A stretch of 64,000 nucleotides of DNA from Siphonodentalium dalli (Eukaryota > Mollusca > Scaphopoda > Gadilida > Siphonodentaliidae): NCBI GenBank assembly GCA_032622095.1, contig CP136063.1, forward strand, positions 74,131,980-74,195,979. The letters are read 5' to 3'. The position numbers and the translations under genes were made by a program. The notes under the pieces were generated by a model, which saw only the letters and a list, made by a program, of their open reading frames with translations, ran no database searches and was not told where the DNA came from. Positions 50,600 to 62,048 of this stretch are shown one piece after another. The first letter of the stretch is position 1; each line of letters opens with the position of its first letter.

Positions 50600-51430
50600 T
50601 GAGTGGTGTGTGGGCTATTTATCTGGATAAATTTAGAAATTTATCTAGATAAATAAAGAAATTTATCTGGATAAATTTCGAAATTGATTTAGAAATTTAG
50701 AAATTTATGTGGATAAATTATGAAATTTATGTCTATAGATTTTGAAATTTATGTGGATAAATTTCCAAATTTATGTGGATAAATTTTGAAATTTATCTGG
50801 TTAAATTTCGAAATTTAAGTGGATAAATTTCTAAATTTATGTGGATAAATTTCTAAATTTATCTGGTTAAATTTCTAAATTTAAGTGGATAAATTTCTAA
50901 ATTTATCTGGTTAAATTTCTAAATTTAAGTGGATAAATTTCGAAATTTCGAAATTTATTTGGATAAATTTAGAAATTTATGTGGATAAATTTAGAAATTT
51001 ATCTGGTTAAATTTAGAAATTTAAGTGGATAAATTTCGAAATTTATCAGGATAAATTTAGAAATTTATGTACGTTTATACCGACCATCCGAATCTCTTGA
51101 CCATTTAAATGTTAATAAATCTCATCTGCGAAGAAATTTGAAAATGTGGAGAAATTTATCTACATTTATACTGCCCATCCACATTTATTAATGGCATAAA
51201 TGTAGATAAATTTCGAAATTTATCTACATTTTCGAAATTTATTCATGGCATAAATCTGCATAAATTTATTGAAATTTATGCTGTGTAAATTTTGTGTAAA
51301 TTTGGAAGTTTATTCAAGCATAAATTCAAGAATAAATTCCAATAAATTTCGGAATTTATCCAAATTTATGCAATGCATAAATTAGAATAAATGTGAAATT
51401 TATTCTCATTTATTCCTAATTTATGCAAGG
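50600..51430. repeat. AAATTTATC/GATAAATTT minisatellite
   Basis: Hundreds of bases of roughly 18-20-bp units such as GGATAAATTTCGAAATTTAT and GGTTAAATTTCTAAATTTAA, then looser variants (GCATAAATTCCAATAAATTT). Each unit is itself self-complementary, so the tract can cruciform or pair with itself on either strand. Confidence 0.85.
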
Positions 51431-51860
51431 CATAAATTCCACTTTTCATGCAGTGGGCATACCATCTATAGTTGATGTCAACATGTCAGGCATATATACT
51501 GACCCAATTACCGATATTTATTTAATGAGTATACGGCACAAAATGATCCGCGAAATAGATATGTACATTTTCATCTTCAGCGCTTTTCACTCTGAAATCT
51601 TGGGTGAGCTCGATGAATATTCATTCCGGACTCGGATTATTCGTGACACACATGGGCGGTATATAAGTATATATATCCCGACACCGGGCGTAATAAAGCG
51701 TACAAACTCACCCATTGTAAGATGTAATCACGCTATTCGTTAGACACATCGATTCACCAACAAACAAAACAACTTGGTCGTTTTCAGTTTCGAAGGTGAG
51801 TATCTTAATATATAAATGCAAATGTGTGTTTTTTTTCAAATGGAATTCGGGCGATATTCG

Positions 51861-52516
51861 CCACCTGTGTCTTTCGTCATAAATGTGTTATCTCATATTC
51901 CGTGACATCTTTCCATTACTCGTGCATAATATTCATTCTTGACATTATGCTTACATAATTATGATATTCCAATTACCGTTAGACTTTATTTTCGCACCAA
52001 AAATTCCAACAAAAACAATTAAGTTCAGTGTGCAATTGAACAAATAATCAAATTGGCACAATACATGTATCAAACAAATTCCAAGAATACAGGTTCAGAC
52101 AAAGATGCATCCTAGGATGTACGATTCTATGTCGAAAAATTGCAATAACTCTACCAAAATGACTCCAAATTAATTCAAGAACACAGGTGCGCAGTTTCCC
52201 ATGCTGGTTGACATCTGCGCCATTTAAAAAAAAAATTGGCTGGAAAATAGGTACATAGTGTGCTTATTTGATTCTGAAATAAACAGATAATGGAGTCATA
52301 TCTGTTATTTCGTTTTATGGCGCGGGCCTCGGTGAAAACACATATTAAAGAGCGTACACCTGAAAAGTCGTGATTTGTCTCGCCACCTGTGTCTTTCGTC
52401 ATAAATGTGTTATCTCATATTCCGTGACATCTTTCCATTACTCGTGCATAATATTCATTCTTGACATTATGCTTACATAATTATGATATTCCAATTACCG
52501 TTAGACTTTATTTTCA
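51861..52516 (+). repeat. Direct duplication of about 135 bp, 520 bp apart
   Basis: CGCCACCTGTGTCTTTCGTC, ATAAATGTGTTATCTCATAT, TCGTGCATAATATTCATTCT and ATTACCGTTAGACTTTATTT occur at 51861-51993 and again at 52380-52516, both followed by AAGTTCAGTGTG. The interval contains a partial element (CAGGTGCGCAGTTTCCCATG). No LTR signs (no TG...CA ends, primer site or polypurine tract recognised). Confidence 0.65.
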
Positions 52517-54228
52517 AAAATTTCAAAATTCCAAAAAAAATATTAAGTTCAGTGTGTAATTGAATGGCGCTGTTTGGCGGTCTACAATCTAAACATATCC
52601 AACAATCATGTATGTATCGTAGACCTAAGTTCGAGATCTGTATTGGACTTTGATGGAATTTTTTTTCTGAAGACAGATTCAGTTGTCTTCCATTTAAATG
52701 TCGCCTGGTCTATACATGTACATGCATGTAATGATGTTTGGAACTAGACATATGTATTCCAAAACGCTACATATACTACATGTATGTTCACATGACGTGT
52801 TAGTACTTTCTCCCCAGTATGTTTAAACGGCATGCATATGGGACTTTATGTTCCAGTTAGGACAATGTTAATATGATCGGACAATATTTCTGCATACATG
52901 GTCACTTTTGTCTTATGCTTTATATATATGGCAGCAGTAAGGGTTCGGTCACATACTTGCATGTGTTGTACGGTTTGTTTTACGGCATTTCGTCATAGAA
53001 AATCATATGTATATTCCTGTAGTTCCACAATGTAATGGTGCTACGGACATTTTGCATATAAATACCTGTATTATTTGTTTTGCGCGATAATTTCATGTTA
53101 TTTACAGGCAAAGTTCGGTAAACTGCAGATATTTTTTACTTCTCGTGTAGTTACCGATGCATTTTATATGCATTCTTCAGTTCGTTTTAATATGACACCA
53201 TAATGTTTACTACAACCACACCGTACACATTTGCGAGAGTATGAACGTGATATCGGGCCAATTTCTGGTGCAATGGTCCTCGACTGCATGCTATATATGA
53301 CAGCTGGATCATCATCTAGCCCATTTACAGTGTAACCCAAGTGGCCGATTTCGGGATTATCAATGACGAACGATTTTGTACCATTATCTGAATGTGGCGG
53401 TTTTTTTCGGGGCGTTGGGTGGGCGACCGACTGTGCTCTGCAGTCTGCTCACTCACAGTTTAAGTGGAGACATACCTAAATCCAGTCATTCATAGAATCG
53501 ACCCTAATCTATTAAACAGAAAATATGCAACACATGAATGAATTTGAGTCAGGGATGAGTGCAAAATACACTAATGTATTCTATGAACGATGTAAAGTAA
53601 CATGGTAATTATAGTGAGCATGAGTAAACGGCTCATGCAAGCTCAAGCACTGTTCTTATAATTATCAGTGCACGTGAGTATATCTATCTGTCAATCTTGA
53701 CTCATAGTAATTCCTTTATTAGATATTTTCTGTTGAGTAGAGTAGTGGATTGCCCCAGAAAGTTAGGTACATTTGCCCTTAAACTCGTGACTTAAAATCA
53801 GCGGAGTGCTGTACGTTCTGTCCTTTTACACATTGAGAAACAAAACTGTTCCACATGGGGATTTTTTGCCATGTTTTCAATCCCTTTACGGGGATAAGTC
53901 CATCCTGGTATTAATCAAATTTGAGAAGTTATATGGACCAAAATGTCCTATGTCCAAGTGTACTCTGGTCCTGACACAAATCGGCATTTTTGTAGCACAA
54001 AGTTCTATCTCCAAACACATTTTTCCTTACTGTTCAAATATCAAGGTATGTTCGCAAGTTAAACTTCAACTGAATGGAGAATTTGGTAATATCTACCGAC
54101 TGAAATCATGACCGACAACTTCAATCTTCATTTAGTGGGGTAACGATGGTGCTATATCTCCATCGTCGATTTCCCACAAAATTGGTCAATGTGAGATAGA
54201 ACCTTTTGGTTTCCACACGACGAATTGT
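52517..54228. other. Intergenic, no gene seen
   Basis: Apparently unique AT-rich sequence. About 53480-53700 is a decayed copy of the hairpin element at 57540-57860 (AAATATGCAACACATGAATG, GAGTGCAAAATACACTAATG, AACATGGTAATTATAGTGA). An open frame of 101 aa at 53806 has no recognised family. Confidence 0.4.
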
Positions 54229-54365
54229 AGGGGCGGAATGAGATTATGATCCATCTCGGAAGCTAATTAGTTCAGCTCATTGTATCGGGAAACAGACGAC
54301 AGCTTCAAATTATCCCAGCAGCCGACCGAGATCTAGCTGGGAAAGGCATTCGTCACTCCGCGGCT
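54229..54365 (+). repeat. Second copy of the 44.46-kb dispersed repeat
   Basis: GGGGCGGAATGAGATTATGA, CCATCTCGGAAGCTAATTAG, CAGCTTCAAATTATCCCAGC and CATTCGTCACTCCGCGG. It lacks the tandem part. Confidence 0.7.
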
Positions 54366-54427
54366 GGTGCAATTTGCGCGACCATGCAGTTTGGCCGTTT
54401 TATTCACTGGAATTAATATGTGGGCAG

Positions 54428-54680
54428 TGCACATTAAATAGGAGTTACATGTACATTAAATAGGAGTTACATGTACATATTAATCTTTGGGCAGTGTACA
54501 TTAAATAGGAGTTACATGTAAATATTAATATGCGGGCAGTACAAATTAAATATGAGTTACATGTACATTAAATATGAGTTACATGTACATTAAATATGAG
54601 TTACATGTACATTAAATATGAGTTACATATACATTAAATATGAGTTACATGTACATTAAATATGAGTTACATGTACATAT
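54428..54680 (+). repeat. 22-bp minisatellite
   Basis: Roughly ten units of GAGTTACATGTACATTAAAT with ATA or ATAG linkers, the first ones interspersed with TTGGGCAGTGTACATTAAAT. ACATGTAC is palindromic in each unit. Confidence 0.85.
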
Positions 54681-54707
54681 TTCGTAAAATTATTGTAGTT
54701 ATTGCAG

Positions 54708-55240
54708 TTATATATTTTACTGCAGTACATAGGATGTGTTTGTTTGTATGTCCGTCTGTCTGTCTGTCCGGATTTTTCTCCCTGACTGCTGGCCCGATTT
54801 CAACCCAATTTGGTGTGGTGACTCGGGATACCCTGGCGGAGGTTATATAAAGGCGTTAGTTTTTCAAATTTTGATTTAAAATAATTAACTAAATAAATAA
54901 AATTTTGTTATTATATTTTAAATAAGCTCACTATGGGCCTATTTCAGAATCAAATAAGTCCAATATGAACCTATGTGAATATTTAGATCCAATATGAACC
55001 TATCTGTACGAGGATATGTTGCTGCACGAGATGTACGCTCTTTATATATGTGTTTTCACTGTGGCCCGCGCCATCCAACGGGATATAAGTTCACCATGGG
55101 CTTATTCCAGATTCAAATGTCCAATATGAACCAATGTCAATCTGCACGAGGATATGTTGAAGTAGCATACTAAATATTATCCTTAATATATAAAACAGGA
55201 TATGTCTGTCATGTGCGCAAAGCGCACACAGGGGCCTCAG
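54708..55240. mobile_element. Uninterrupted copy of the 31-kb element
   Basis: GTCTGTCTGTCCGGATTTTT, CTGCTGGCCCGATTTCAACC, GGTGACTCGGGATACCCTGG, GCTCACTATGGGCCTATTTC, TGTTTTCACTGTGGCCCGCG and GTCATGTGCGCAAAGCGCAC, in the same order as 31060-32115 but without the inserted element. Confidence 0.7.
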
Positions 55241-56399
55241 GCTGATCACGCACAAATTTACACTCTAAACACTCAAGTGGTAAAATGGATACACCAACAA
55301 AGTGCTACATTCTCCCAAACCGTATAGTGATGCATCTTACACATGAATTTTCAATTGTATAACACATTCGCAGTGTTCTGAAATCGGAATACCACCCTTT
55401 AAGATTAGCATTGACACTATGATAATAAAGGACACTTGAAATTGCACCTATACGTGTAAATTTGTTTCTGATGTTTTTATGGCACGTATTTTGATTGGTG
55501 CCTCGTTGTGTAATTTTCCAACACTTATTAATCATGAAAGTGTTATAATCCAAGTGTTTAAATTCATTTCCAACACCTATACAGTTTTACACTTTTGTGG
55601 GTGCTGTTCATACAATCAAAGTGCTGTCATTGTACACTTTTGGAAAGTGTTGTATATAATAGCGAAAGTATCCTGCAAATATATGGCAAGAATCAATCGT
55701 GCAACTACTCGTGGCACTTCATAGATCTAACAAAAGATACAACTGTCAAAGTCACATTATTTTCCGTGATTCCAAAATGTATTTCTTAAAATTGTGCAAT
55801 ATTGTAATAGTATAGTTATCTGCGGAGAATTGCTTGGAACATTGCCGGGCAATGTTGACAGCTCTGTGAACTCACCCTCATAATTTGCCCGCGTCCCATA
55901 CTACGCAGAAAGTTTATTCGATATTTCTGATTATCTTGAAGTTTAAGACTTGACGCCAGAATAAATCACTGCTACCACCGACCGTGATTACAACGATCAA
56001 TCTTCTGGGATTCCCTTATTTGTCGTATTCACGACTTTCTTCATATTAACGGCCAACAGTGCTCTCGGCGAACAAACATCGAATCGTTAGTGGTACCATA
56101 CAGCCAGACACGTGATTGTGGCCATGTCTCTTAAATTGGGTTCGTTTTCATTCAATGGCAATAGTTATTGTGATATAAGGGCCGATGGGCATGCACTGTT
56201 TTAATAACTTTCCTCATATTTCTTTGTTATCGGCCACTTGTCCGGAGGTCCGGCTAATATAGATTATTGGATTTTTTTTCGCGAAGGGACAGTCCGACGG
56301 AATCCATTTATTGGCATGGACCGACAACTGTTGGAATAACGTTGTCGATTGAATTAAGACGTCTAAAATTCGATATGACCGATCTGCACATATGCATGT
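55241..56399. other. Intergenic, no gene seen
   Basis: Between 55.44 and 55.66 kb words such as AACACTTATTA, AAGTGTT and CACTTTTGG recur on both strands, as they do at 61.05-61.69 kb. The two may be related elements. No coding signal otherwise. Confidence 0.35.
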
Positions 56400-56775
56400 A
56401 TTTAAAGACATATTCTGGGGCTTGTCCGGGTGCGTGAAACAGATAAATTAAGACCCGGGCGCTATGCCAACTGGAGGAATGTTGCATTCTACTAACATCG
56501 CCAAAAATCTCAAATAATTCGACCATAAAACGCCATAGAAAACACCGTCTGAACTACGCTCAATTGTAAATATTTACATCTCGATGCGGGACGCAATAAT
56601 CGACGATAAACTAACGCAAATGATTTCGCCATCGATACTGATTGCATTCAATACATATATAAGACTGACGGTGTGTGTTGTAAATTTTGATTAATATTCA
56701 TTAAAATAACTGCGTTGCGCAAAGTTATTCTCCATTTCTATTTGTTCACCCAACCGGAGTTCACATCACTTTAAA
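56400..56775 (+). mobile_element. Family J element, copy J4
   Basis: TTTAAAGACATATTCTGGGG to GAGTTCACATCACTTTAA. Contains GAACTACGCTCAATTGTAAA, GATGCGGGACGCAAT and GATTTCGCCATCGATACTGA. Its right TTAA (56772-56775) is also the left TTAA of the following MITE. Confidence 0.75.
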
Positions 56776-57272
56776 GGTACGGTTGGCCTTGGCGGTGGGT
56801 ATCCTGCGAAAATATTTCCACCCGTCAAAAACCGCCACAAACAGAAAGAACAACACAATGTAGACAGACTTTGTCCGTATACAAATAAGAAATATCGCAT
56901 AAACAGTATGTTATTGTTATATCTTTGACCATTGTTATGTAAACAAAAGCATAAAAAGTTACTTTTCTGGTGTTTGTTTATATTATGATGGTAAACATAA
57001 AGAGCGTTCTTTGTTGGTGAATTCCTGATATGGAACGATTAGAGAGCGTTTATACCATTTGTGTGTGATTAGCCAGCAGCATTGTGCTGTCTTCTGTAAC
57101 ACAATCAGGCTCTTACTTAGGTAAAATATAGTAAATCTTTATGATAACATGCTGTTTACGCGATGGTCATGGTATATATGAACGAAACTGTATGCGTTTT
57201 AATGTTTTTCTGTTTACGGTGATTGGAACAAATATGAATATTTTCGACAACTAAGGCCTCACGTGCCTTTAA
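56772..57272 (-). mobile_element. TTAAAGGYACG MITE, copy 2 (501 bp, inverted)
   Basis: Starts TTAAAGGTACGGTTGGCCTT, ends AAGGCCTCACGTGCCTTTAA. It aligns along its whole length with the reverse complement of 49768-50269, with scattered single-base differences. Internal words: CACCCGTCAAAAACCGCCAC, AAAGAGCGTTCTTTGTTGG. Confidence 0.87.
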
Positions 57273-57389
57273 TAAAACCTGGTCTGAAATGAACCGTGCC
57301 TTTAAGGTGATAAAGTGATACAAACTACACACCATCTCACACTTCACGTGTAGGTCGTGTGTAAATAAAACCGCCACGAGACACACTAT

Positions 57390-57860
57390 CATTAAAAATA
57401 CATAATCCTAATTAACACTCGTAAATTACAATTTCTTTGGCGTCGGCGGTAATTTTTTTTTATTCGAGTCGAGGAACCCACCCATCAAAGCTAAGAGTTA
57501 TCAGATATCGATTTTTGAAATCTGTTATTTTTCAGGGACCATCTCATATTATACTCAACAGAATATATATGCAACAAATGAATTAATTTGAACCATGGAT
57601 CAGTGCAAAATACACCCATGTGCTATACGAACGATGCAAACAACATGGTAATTATAATGAAACAACATGGTAATTATAATGAAACAACTTGGCAATTATA
57701 ATGAAAATGAGTTTATGGCTCGAGTCATTAACACATTTTCATTATAATTACCATGTTGTTTATATCGTTCGTAGAGCACATGAATGTATTTTTGCACTCA
57801 TCCTTGGCTTCAACTCATTCAGTTGTTGCATACATTCTGTTGATTATATTAGGAGATGGT
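57390..57860. repeat. Family M fragment followed by a 320-bp hairpin
   Basis: About 57390-57535 repeats family M (TACATAATCCTAATTAACAC, GAGTCGAGGAACCCACCCAT). From 57540 GACCATCTCATATTATACTC, CAACAGAATATATATGCAAC, GTGCAAAATACACCCATGTG and AACATGGTAATTATAATGAA are mirrored by TTCATTATAATTACCATGTT, CATGAATGTATTTTTGCAC, GTTGCATACATTCTGTTGAT and GGAGATGGTC. Confidence 0.75.
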
Positions 57861-58067
57861 CACACAAATGACCGGATTTAGTGTACAGTACGCCTTTAAT
57901 GAAATATAGAGTTCAGTTGGTACATGTATATGTGATTTGTACTTTTTAAGATAATTGCCACCATGTTATAGCCAGGGATGGGGTAATTGTAATTTGTAAT
58001 TGTATTGAATATCAGTGTATGATACATAGGCTACATAGAGACAATGGATACGAGAGAACGCACACAC
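57861..58067. other. Short stretch, nothing named
   Basis: AT-rich spacer with no recognised repeat or exon. Confidence 0.3.
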
Positions 58068-58442
58068 TTAAAGTGATGTGAAACACTACGATAGGGTGAT
58101 CAAATAGAAATGCAGAACAATCTTGCTTAAAGTAGTTATTTTTACGAATATTAATTCAAATTTAAAGCACACACCGTCATTCTTATATATTAATTAAATG
58201 CAATGGCTCCCGATGACGAAATCATTTGCGTTAGTTTATCGCCGATAGATGCGTCCCGAATTGAGATGTAAATATTTACAATTTAGCGTGGTTCAGACAA
58301 TGTATTCTATGGAGTGGTACGGTCGATTTCTTTGAAATTTTCGGCGATGTTAGTAGGACGGTACATTCCCCCAGTTGGCATAGCGCCTGAATACTAACTT
58401 GTCAGCTCCACACGCCTGAATAAGTCCACAGTATGTCTTTAA
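58068..58442 (-). mobile_element. Family J element, copy J5 (inverted)
   Basis: TTAAAGTGATGTGAAACACT to CAGTATGTCTTTAA, TTAA at both ends. Reverse complement of J2-J4: GCGTCCCGAATTGAGATGTA, TGCATTCTATGG-type text, CATAGCGCCTGAATACTAAC. Confidence 0.75.
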
Positions 58443-58498
58443 AGGCCCACTTATTTTTCAAATGCCCAGTTAACGTTATACACAACATATTCCATATT

Positions 58499-58961
58499 AT
58501 ATGTGACCCGCCATATCAAATCCAGTCGTAAGTCGGGATTTTTTTACCCTGTGCCAATGCATTCTCTTATATATGCGAGTCGACCATAGGTCGCCTCGCA
58601 ATATAAGAGAATGCATTGGCCTAACAATATTTTACAATTTTAATATTTTTTTCTTGTATTCTTTAACAATTTTATAATTTCACCCATACAGAGCCCCAGA
58701 CAAACATGAGCAGACGACACTCTTCTATATGCTTCTATATATGTGTGGGGCTCCCTGCAGGGTAATGGATGTTTTTTATTTTATGTCCTAAAAATTGTAA
58801 GAAACATTTATTTAAAAAACATGATAAAAAATTGTTAGGCCAATGCATTCTCTTATATATACGAGGCGACCTATGGTCGACTCGCATATATAAGATAATG
58901 CATTGGCACAGGGTAAACAAATCCCGACTTACGACTGGATTTGATATGGCGGGTCACATAT
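58499..58961. mobile_element. Family C MITE, copy C2 (full length)
   Basis: TIRs of about 48 bp: ATATGTGACCCGCCATATCA, AATCCAGTCGTAAGTCGGGA and TTTTTTTACCCTG, mirrored at the right end. Two hairpin modules at 58553-58620 (one base lost) and 58839-58907. Central GAGCCCCAGACAAACATGAG ... GTGTGGGGCTCCCTG. This is the reference copy for family C. Confidence 0.9.
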
Positions 58962-59569
58962 ACCATTTGGAAGAGGAACCACAAATATACATATTCCACC
59001 AGAATACGGAACATCTATGGCATTGGAGTGTCCACCAAGTGATAGAGATTCTCAGATTCATTCCAAGACTTCATCCGTTGTCAACCCAGAATGCATCATA
59101 ATTCAAGCTAAGAGATAGAGTTATTCCCCTTTCATTGAGAATACTAGACGTTATAGTACAGTCCGGATAAAAATTAAGCACAGAACACACATCGGTACCA
59201 CGACAAAAACAATATGTACCCAGTTTATTCGACCGGATGAGTTGATAATACAATGTTTTGAAGCTTCCTCTTTCAAATGTTGTATAATATGGAATATGTT
59301 GTATATTATGTGATCGGGGGAAAAAAAGTAATTAAATTGAATTGGTGATTCGAAAATAAAGTAGGCCTTTAAGCAATTAAAGTGATATTAAACTATCTGC
59401 TGCGACCCACAGCGAATAAACCTGCTCAAGTGCGTAGGCATTTTAATAAAGTTTGTATCACAATTACCAAAACGTAATGCTATTCTGTTATATAAATTTT
59501 AAAGTGACTCATTTGTTTACTGGGGATTTGGTCGTTACCAAGTGATTTCGCTTTTTGCTAAGTACTGTT

Positions 59570-60080
59570 TCAGGGGCTTCCAACTATTTTTAAAGATGCA
59601 TATCCGAATTAACGCTCCTAAGTTACTATTTCTTTGGCTTCGGTGGTAAAACATATTTGATTCGACTCAAGAAACACACCCATCAAAGCTCAGAGTGATC
59701 AGATATTGATTTTTGAATTTTGTTATATATATTTGTGGCCCAGAAAATCGTCGTCAAACGGACGGTCTCGTACAAAATTGCGGATGAATATGGATAATTC
59801 TAACTTCTAGTGGTAATACGGCCAAATTTTGTGATACTCAAGTGGTAATGCGGCCATATTTCGTTGAACAAAATGTTGATAAATAAGACGCTTTGGGAAA
59901 TTTGATACCAGTTTTGACAGTGGTTTTGTTGCAATTAATCGATTCTGATAACTAAAGCGTATTTTGAAGAAATGTGCTGTTGTTATATCTTTATGAAATG
60001 AGGAAACGTCTGATCGGATTGAGTACCTTTAAGTACTTTTAGATCCTTTTAATTTGATACTGGACAAGAAAAAATAAACG
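59570..60080. repeat. Family M dispersed repeat, second full copy
   Basis: GATGCATATCCGAATTAACG, TTGGCTTCGGTGGTAAAACA, AAACACACCCATCAAAGCTC, GAGTGATCAGATATTGATTT, GCGGATGAATATGGATAATT, AATCGATTCTGATAACTAAA. It differs from 45430-46000 by many substitutions and a duplicated segment (GTGGTAATACGGCCAAATTT, GTGGTAATGCGGCCATATTT). Confidence 0.75.
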
Positions 60081-61894
60081 ACATGGCCCTTTAATTTACA
60101 GATTTCACGATTCCGCAATTTGCAGATGCACAACACACACACAATCTGACACGAAATATGTATTGGCAGGAAATTAGCTATAAAGAAAGTAAACACATTC
60201 AACGTTAATCCCGGCTGCCGTACTAATCTCTGACAGAAAATGTGCCACAGGTTGTTATTGCGCTATACTAGCCAGATATATGGAAGTTCTCTGACCGGAG
60301 ACTACACCGTGTACCATGCATCACATTTGTTACTACATTGTTAATCTGGCAGGAACGTGGCGACAGTCAGGAATGGCCCGGGGTATATAGCCGATGTGCT
60401 TGTTATGGGTGAATTTTCGGCACTGAGAGTTTCAGCTTTAAAATCAGAATTGAAACCGAACTTATACGTGTTGGTCACTGTTTAGGAACTGTTACACCGG
60501 ACGTCGTTCTATCGCAAGTATTGTGATGGTTCTTGACTGATTTGTAACGGTTCCTTGTGATTAAAAATAATAATTTTCGCGACAAAATCACGCATAATTA
60601 TAGATATCTTAAATACATTAAACATTCCTGAACGAACATGTAGCGGTTGCATAAGTGCCGTTTTATCTAAACTCGAACTTTAGATCACAATTAACTCGGA
60701 TATTGCGAGTTAACGTGTAATTATCAACATGTAATCTCTGAAAATGAACCCATGTAAACGTAATTCCTTTGTTTTCGGTGGCATATCGACTGTGAAATGC
60801 AGTTCATTATTGGCTTTAAATCGTTTGATATACAAAACTATATTCGGCCCAATACAAATGTGCAAAATAGTCTGTGTCTAATAAGAGTCGTGTTAGAGCT
60901 TCCATTACCAGTTTTAGTCCCAGCTGTGCTCTGGAAATCATTTTGCCTTGGAACATTAATCTAGCGGTTGCGTCAGCATACACACCAGTATACACGACCA
61001 TAGCGTGTAGACCTCTATCAACATACAGCTTTCCAATGCCACACGCAAAAAACTCAAGTGCTGTATTCTTACACTTGGCAAGTGTTACACTGATTTCGGC
61101 AGTACAGGTGCCATTTTCACACCTGAAGTGTACTCAAAAGAGCCTTACGTCAGGTGTAATGCGTTTTCGGTAGCACCTCGCAAAGTGCTGAATTTCCAAC
61201 ACTTCTACGGACTCATCGTTTCGGACAAGGACCATTTTGATTGGACGTCACTAGATTCGACGTCACTAGTCTGAGACTCAATCACAGATAAAGTTTTTTC
61301 CACGCGGTCAACTGGTCGCCATTTTGATCAACTGAAGTGAAAGTGACTGTGACGACCAGCTTCTTTCAACAAAAACAACATTATTTCACTTTGGATCACT
61401 TTGGTGAGTATTGAATGTTGAATGCAGTGAGTATTGGACTAAGAAGTGTTTTAAGAAAGAGGTAAAGTGTGCTTCAGACATTTCCAAATCGGGACCAAGG
61501 TAGTCATAAGGTGTTATTTCTACACTTGTAAGTGCATCTCTACATATCCCCAGGTGTAGTAGTATTACACTTCGGGTGCTGCAATGTAAAACTTGGTAAG
61601 TGCTATATGTTTAGCACCTGAATAAGTGTTGTCGGCGCACTTCGGGTGCTGTCCCTATTCGAGCACTTGTTAAGTGTGATATACAGCACTCTAAAGGATA
61701 GGTTTAGCACTTCGGTTTTTTTGTGTGCAACAACAGCGGTCATGATGACGTGCAACATCCCAAATCTCATGGTAACGTTTTGTTTAAAATAGATGGCCGG
61801 TTCCACATAATCTCTTGACTCGCACAGCTACACAAAACATTAAAGGGACACATTGGGACTCCCCCATACCCCGTATTAAAGCTCGTGGGTTCTT
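60081..61894. other. Intergenic, no gene seen
   Basis: 60.1-61.0 kb looks unique. From 61.05 to 61.69 kb short words ACTTGGCAAGTG, CACTTCGGGTGCT and AAGTGTAATGC recur on both strands, probably a decayed inverted-repeat element. The frame at 60816-61001 (minus) shows no family. Confidence 0.35.
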
Positions 61895-62048
61895 CCCCAT
61901 ACACCATTCAATTCAATTCAATTGTTGCCGCGTTCGGGCATGACGATTTTCAATGTTCAAATATCATCAAAACAACAAATCGTGGGGTGAGGGAGAAGAT
62001 CACTCGATCTTTTCGACCATCACGGGCGCTTCGCGCCCAACCACTCTC
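61895..62048 (-). repeat. Dispersed repeat, copy 2 of 2
   Basis: Reverse complement of 1376-1535 (CGACCATCACGGGCGCTTCG, GTGGGGTGAGGGAGAAGATC, ATTCAATTCAATTCAATTGT). It lies just beyond the decayed transposon-like frame, on the same strand. Confidence 0.6.

Noticed and set aside
51861-52516. LTR retrotransposon
   Set aside because: The direct repeats are short, lack TG...CA ends, and no primer site, polypurine tract or polymerase frame lies between.
49540-57392. Shared frame ending KAREALVVENIHICSNHRKQ at two places as a conserved small protein
   Set aside because: The identity is explained by the two inverted MITE copies and ends at their borders.
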